A stretch of DNA of 64,000 nt from Eunapius fragilis (taxonomy: Eukaryota; Porifera; Demospongiae; Spongillida; Spongillidae), in contig OY811977.1 of the NCBI GenBank assembly GCA_963681505.1, positions 6,402,970-6,466,969 of the forward strand. Direction: 5' to 3'. The notes beneath the pieces were generated by a model. It worked only from the letters and a program-made list of their open reading frames with translations. It was not told the origin of the DNA and searched no databases. The translations under genes and the position numbers were made by a program. Of this stretch, positions 59,760-64,000 are shown piece after piece (the first letter of the stretch is position 1; each line of letters begins with the position of its first letter).

Positions 59760-62270
59760 ACATCTAACATCAAATGCAATGGGTGCAATTAAACAATTAC
59801 AAAGGCAGGAATATTATTAGTGGTTTGTTGCTATACACATGTATCTATGCCACACATTTACTCTTGAAATCTAGGTCCCCCCTTCCGACGCTAGCCTAGA
59901 AAAAGTCAACTGCCAATTTAGTGGGCCTGAAAATGGATTAGCAATATAAAGGTGCCTGAAGCTCCTTCAAATATGTACTTCGCTCTTATACAAACTCTCT
60001 GACATTCCTATTAGAAATGGTCGCTTACACAGCTTCCTCATCTCTTTGACCACATTTTTTGTACTTGTAAAGCATAAATTGTAATTAGAGCACACAATTT
60101 ATTTACTATGTGTACTAGGGAATCAGTAGCATGCAGCTCATCAGTGTGACTTGAAGCTGATAATCACAAGCAACTTCAGTAACAGTTACAACTATTTAAA
60201 GATACAATAAAGCAAGCACACTTGTGATTAATATGTTGACACGGATATAGTAAGCGTGAGTCATAGACTGACACTTGAAGTCACTAATAATGAGAAGGGA
60301 GATGCCCATGCGAATACTAGTGAGAAGGTTGAAGTACTAGTATTCCTTATTATGCAATAAGGGTGAGGTACATGTTAAGGGAGATTGCGTGCATAAAGAT
60401 AAAGCAGTGATGGCTGAAGTTGTGGCAAAGAGATGTGTTGAGTGGTACAGAATGTGTGGTATTTTAACAATTATTGCACATCCGACTGAACCCATTGGTC
60501 AAGGTTTGAGGTGTAACTGGCACGCATGCGCGGCATGGTGTTTGGCGTGTTGATACGGCACCACCCACTTGCACCGTGCCATGTCCCATCCAGAATTCCC
60601 ATTGTCCATAGAGAAAAGGGAGTTTAAAAAAATAAAATCTCAATGGCAGCTGAACGTACCAATGCACACGCCCAAGCCTTGCACATGCGCATTATAACCA
60701 ACCATTACATCTCTAATGGCATGCAGCAGGCAGCTAGTTAACTCAGTTTAAGTACCTTAAACTATATTAAGAATGCAGGTGTGGCACGGTTGATGGGTAG
60801 AGACTGAGAAAATGTGGGTTGCCATGGTTGCCACACATTGAGCAGTGACATGTGGGTTGCTATGGTTACTGTATAGGCTTAGTTACCTCTCTCATATACA
60901 TATACATCACTGTGGATGCCATGGTTACGACACCTCAAAGCCGATGACTGTTGTGACTACCTCACCAACACATCACAGGTTGCTATGGTCACACACATGG
61001 AGCTAATGGCGTACACCACTGTGGATAGGCTGATTTGACTACCTTTGCAGGCAATAAAACATGGTCTACCCTGCAAACACGTAGAACTGTGGGGTCTATG
61101 AAGACTACTATGATAAACAAACACACAGAATGAAATTAGTGATTGTCTTCATAGTAAACAGTTGTGTATGTACTAAACAGTAATGTGTACTGTGATAACA
61201 TTAACTTTGATCAAGTGGGTAATGTGCTCTGTAAGCTGCAATCAAGAACATGGGCTATACTTCAATTTCACATTCTCTTACTATAGTGTACTTCGTTATG
61301 TACTTGTGCATAAATTCCACGTAAATATTTAACGTCGTTGTAAACCGCTTGATTCTACACTATGGCAAAAACTACTTGGAAGGTAAACAAATAAGCTTAA
61401 CTGAGCGGTACTTAGTAAGTTTAGTTGGTTTCGCTTGGGCGTATAACTCATTTCAAAACCAACCGATTACACGGAAATCACCTTTCCAACCTTATATATG
61501 CGGATCGCGAGCCGTTTCTTGCTGCGTGCGAATGGCGCGTTTATTAATTAAATGCGGGATCTCACTCTTTAGTCCTGTAAACACTTGCCTAAACTGACAT
61601 TGACTAGTTGTACCATGTATCCTCGTCTGCATAATCATAGTTATAGAAAACTCATAAAATAAAATTACACACCAAACATATCGAACAAGCCCCTTGGTAA
61701 CTGTCTAAGCATGAATGTATGCCTATTTGTACAGCAGAATGGCTTTAACTACCTTCAAATTTTATGCAGACACTGCCGTCCATGCCATTATCTTTAAGGT
61801 AGGCAGATGAGTTTTTTTCTCGACTGTTTTTTCGTGATGGCGCTGCTAGCATCCATTACAAGTGATCGCTCTACAAAACTGCTTCAAATAGACAGAACAC
61901 AAAGGAAAGAGACAATGCCACTCTACTACAGGACCCACTACCACGTGAAGTGGGCTTTAAAAATTATTTGTTGTTGAAGCACTTATTAACAGTACTACCA
62001 TTTTAATAAACTTTATAATGAGTGCAATAGATTTCTTAGCGTGCATGTACTTTGTGCTACAGTTTGTCTTCTACTCTCAAGTTGCACATAAGCCATCTTC
62101 GACTTGTTCACCAGGCGGATCCTATTACAATTCATGTACATAACTGTATAACAGGGAATTGTAATTACATGTTGTATCACTAGTAATTGTTTTGATATAT
62201 ATATACCCCTTAAGATGTTCCTAATCAAGATGCATTGGTTCTACAAACCATTGTTAAAACTATATAAGTT
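59760..62270. other. Interior of the CACTA-ended element, no gene recognised
   Basis: Several ORFs of 60-80 codons show no family features. A cluster of four near-identical 14-15-bp motifs at 60,818-60,992 is listed separately. Confidence 0.5.
60818..60992 (+). promoter_or_regulatory. Cluster of four GTTGCYATGGTY motifs
   Basis: GTTGCCATGGTTGC (60,818), GTTGCTATGGTTAC (60,857), GATGCCATGGTTAC (60,915) and GTTGCTATGGTCAC (60,979). The left halves resemble half of an RFX X-box; the right halves do not complete the consensus. They may be protein-binding repeats or a decayed tandem repeat. Confidence 0.3.
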
Positions 62271-62599
62271 TTTAGCAGTTTCAATCTACATATGTATTAG
62301 AAAACTAGTCATTTCAACAGTACAAAATTACGTCAATGTCACTAAAGCCTAGTTGAAACAAGCAAATTCAATGTAACAATAACATAATTCAATAGATACA
62401 ACTAGCAACTGTAGTTTTAACCAATGAGAGTTTTTTTTATGTTTGTTGAAAGTCAAAATGGTCTACAATGTTCTTGTTATTTCCACCTAGCATTTGTTAT
62501 TTCAACAAAAATTTTTTCTAGTGTGACCGTCAAGGGTTTAATCCGGTCTTCCGGCCGTTCGGGACTTGTTTCTCTTAGTCAGCCGCGGCAACACTACTA

Positions 62600-62634
62600 A
62601 CAATCACTTCCTGTGTACCAAGATGGCCGCCACA
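62600..62634 (+). promoter_or_regulatory. Promoter-like ETS and YY1 motif pair
   Basis: CACTTCCTG (ETS-type) is followed within 12 bases by AAGATGGCCGCC (YY1-type, with an ATG in good context). This pairing is common at TATA-less animal gene starts. The ATG frame gives only nine codons, so a real gene would need a splice. Confidence 0.3.
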
Positions 62635-62834
62635 GTGTTTCACGGGATCTAGTTGATTATCTTGTGACATACATGACTATTGATATTGAAAAGACCTCCA
62701 GAATTTCTGTATCCGAAGGAGATATAGTTATACCGAATCAAGTGATAAGAGAAAGATATATATACAAGAGGTGCGCGCATGACTACCCAATGCGATGTAC
62801 ATATATGAATGAGGTCACTACCCAATGCGGTTAA
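62613..62834 (+). other. Open frame of 73 codons of unknown status
   Basis: The frame over the motif pair reads SVSRDLVDYLVTYMTIDIE and beyond, with ordinary protein composition and no recognised motif. Its first codon is GTG, so the true start, if any, is unclear. Possibly a first exon. Confidence 0.2.
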
Positions 62835-62971
62835 TAATTGATTTAAGCAGTGTGTATATAGTGCGGTAGAGTTGATATACTTTTGGCACGAATGCCGCGC
62901 CATAACAATGTGCACAAGCACTTTTCAAATGGAGTACATAGCACTGCATGTTCTTGCAAGCGACATTCATG

Positions 62972-63048
62972 TGTTGCTTAGTGTGTCCAAGTACAATGCA
63001 ACAGGCGCCTCCTAATTGTAACATTATACTGGGACACACTAAGCAACA
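62972..63048. repeat. Short hairpin with a 17-base perfect stem
   Basis: TGTTGCTTAGTGTGTCC at 62,972-62,988 pairs perfectly with 63,032-63,048 around a 43-base loop. It may be a tiny MITE or a small-RNA precursor; flanks give no support for either. Confidence 0.8.
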
Positions 63049-63169
63049 TTAATGAACGATGCTATTACAATTACATTGGATCTAATTCAGTAAATGGTAC
63101 AAGAGGGGGTGGTGCTACCAATTCAATATCATGAACTAAATTCCGGCCTGAGGGGAGTTTATCGAGGTT

Positions 63170-63392
63170 GGTGGGATATAGGAATTGAAGGTAAAGGTGG
63201 TGTGAAAAGGAAGAGATAAAGATTTTGAGAAAAGAAAAATTAGACAAAAATCCTATATTTAGCACGTGTAAATGTACTAGAACCAAAAGTAGTGCAAAAT
63301 ATAGGATATTAGACTCTTTTTCCCCCCAAAATCTTTGTTCCCTTCCTTTTTACACTGCTTTTTATACAACTTTTAACTCCTTCCAATTTCAT
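63170..63392. mobile_element. Hairpin MITE, third copy, opposite orientation
   Basis: Arms share GGATATAGGAATTGAAGG, GGTGGTGT, AAAGATTTTG and their complements with the MITEs at 14.4 and 28.7 kb. The loop (CCTATATTTAGCACGTG) is in the reverse orientation. More diverged than the other two. Confidence 0.7.
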
Positions 63393-63593
63393 TGTAGAAT
63401 TTCCAATCCCAAATAGAATGCTGCAGGATTTTATGATATTGCTTCAGAAATGCTTTCATAAATTCTGAAAAAACTGTTTAACCCTGATTTGGACTGCAAC
63501 AAATTAAATTATAAGGATTACTTCACATAGCTTGATGTCAGCTTAATATCAGAATTCTACTAACAATTAAAAACATTCTCTATGAGAGCATTT

Positions 63594-63755
63594 TGGAATG
63601 GAAGGTGATAGTGGAGTAGAAAGCATTGGAATAAAGTTGACTGAAATGGAAAATGAAATCCCACACCCAGCGTCTTACAATTGTGCTAATCACAGGTATA
63701 TTTAATTTTTCATTTCTGTCAACATTGTTCCCGTGTTTTTACACCACAGGTTTCA
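63594..63755. mobile_element. Diverged hairpin MITE, possible fourth copy
   Basis: GTGGAGTAGAAAGC...GTTGACTGAAATGG pairs with GTTGACAGAAATG...GTGGTGTAAAAAC on the other arm. The arm order resembles the family above but identity is low. Confidence 0.5.
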
Positions 63756-64000
63756 AAGCAAGGTTCAAATAAGACAATTATGTTTGCTTAATAATTAAAA
63801 ATTGCAAAGCTTGTGGTTGAGCAATTTTGATTTTTTCTTTGTTTCATTATCCTGTCTTTCAAAACCCTCCATCGAGATGGTGTTTATTTTTGGAGTAGAA
63901 AGAGCATGCTGCAAAGGCCCTACAGATACCCATACAGCGGTTGTTTATTCGTGTGCTGTACTCTTTACTCAACTTCACTTAATTTAGTTAAAAGAATTAC
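63756..64000. other. No feature seen
   Basis: AT-rich end of the window; a 61-codon ORF at 63,802 has no supporting evidence. Confidence 0.5.

Larger units (their letters stand above)
57526..62523. mobile_element. 5.0 kb CACTA-ended DNA transposon
   Basis: The left end CACTAGAAAACATTTTTG and the reverse complement of the right end, CACTAGAAAAAATTTTTG, match, and the match continues through GTTGAAA.AACA (about 28 of 33 bases). A TG lies outside each end, suggesting a 2-bp target duplication; a clean 3-bp one is not seen. Inside the left end are five diverged tandem subterminal repeats. The interior holds a 323-bp hairpin and a broken spliced gene on the minus strand. It fits the CACTA superfamily in a broad sense; no transposase domain is readable. 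Confidence 0.7.

Noticed and set aside
59738-59765. CACTAGAAAAAAT as an alternative left end of the CACTA-ended element
   Set aside because: Only 13 bases match the right TIR, against about 28 of 33 for 57,526.
1-64000. tRNA, rRNA and CRISPR-like arrays
   Set aside because: No tRNA-like promoter boxes or cloverleaf, no rRNA motifs and no repeat-spacer pattern were seen; the regular repeats are satellites and minisatellites.

Overview
This is animal genomic DNA, not bacterial: short GT-AG introns, TATA-box promoters, 5'-truncated LINE ends with A-rich tails, Ty3/gypsy and BEL/Pao fragments, cut-and-paste DNA transposons with terminal inverted repeats (TIRs), hairpin MITEs and satellites, and no operons. 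The element mix and the compact introns (75 and 91 nt in the clearest gene) suggest an early-branching invertebrate such as a demosponge or cnidarian. That placement is inference; no species marker is visible. The window is almost entirely repeats stacked on repeats. Only a few short, apparently secreted protein genes look like host genes.

Layout. 1-7,695 is a large imperfect palindrome: arms of 2.3 and 2.1 kb around a 3.3 kb spacer, cut by the window edge. 7,696-9,576 is the left part of a probable DNA transposon. 9,577-21,650 and 23,951-39,075 are two copies of one segmental duplication. Each carries a TATA-driven secreted-protein first exon, a 66-codon ORF, a foldback element, a hairpin MITE, an isolated exon of a second secreted family, and a BEL/Pao end. 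After the duplication, copy 1 gained a 1.6 kb hAT-like element (15,683-17,293) and copy 2 a 4.9 kb CACTG-ended element (29,142-34,017). Each copy proves the empty site of the other. Inverted arrays of a roughly 460-bp higher-order satellite separate and follow the copies (21,986-23,950; 39,076-40,440).

40,648-52,457 is a second tandem duplication: two full 5.5 kb units and a third that has lost about 4.6 kb internally. Each full unit has a TATA-driven, signal-peptide-encoding gene on the minus strand, a decayed partial copy of that gene on the plus strand, a conserved 64-codon ORF and a LINE 3' end.

52,822-57,150 is the 3' part of a Ty3/gypsy-like element. Its integrase C-terminus runs into about 113 copies of an acidic decapeptide, 3.4 kb without a stop or frameshift, but flanked by a frameshift on each side. 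57,526-62,523 is a 5.0 kb CACTA-ended element with subterminal repeats and a broken spliced gene. 62,524-64,000 holds a promoter-like motif cluster, a short perfect hairpin and two more hairpin MITEs.

The best host-gene candidates are the two secreted families. The most unusual object is the acidic decapeptide array. No classical RNA gene, CRISPR array or complete autonomous transposon was found.
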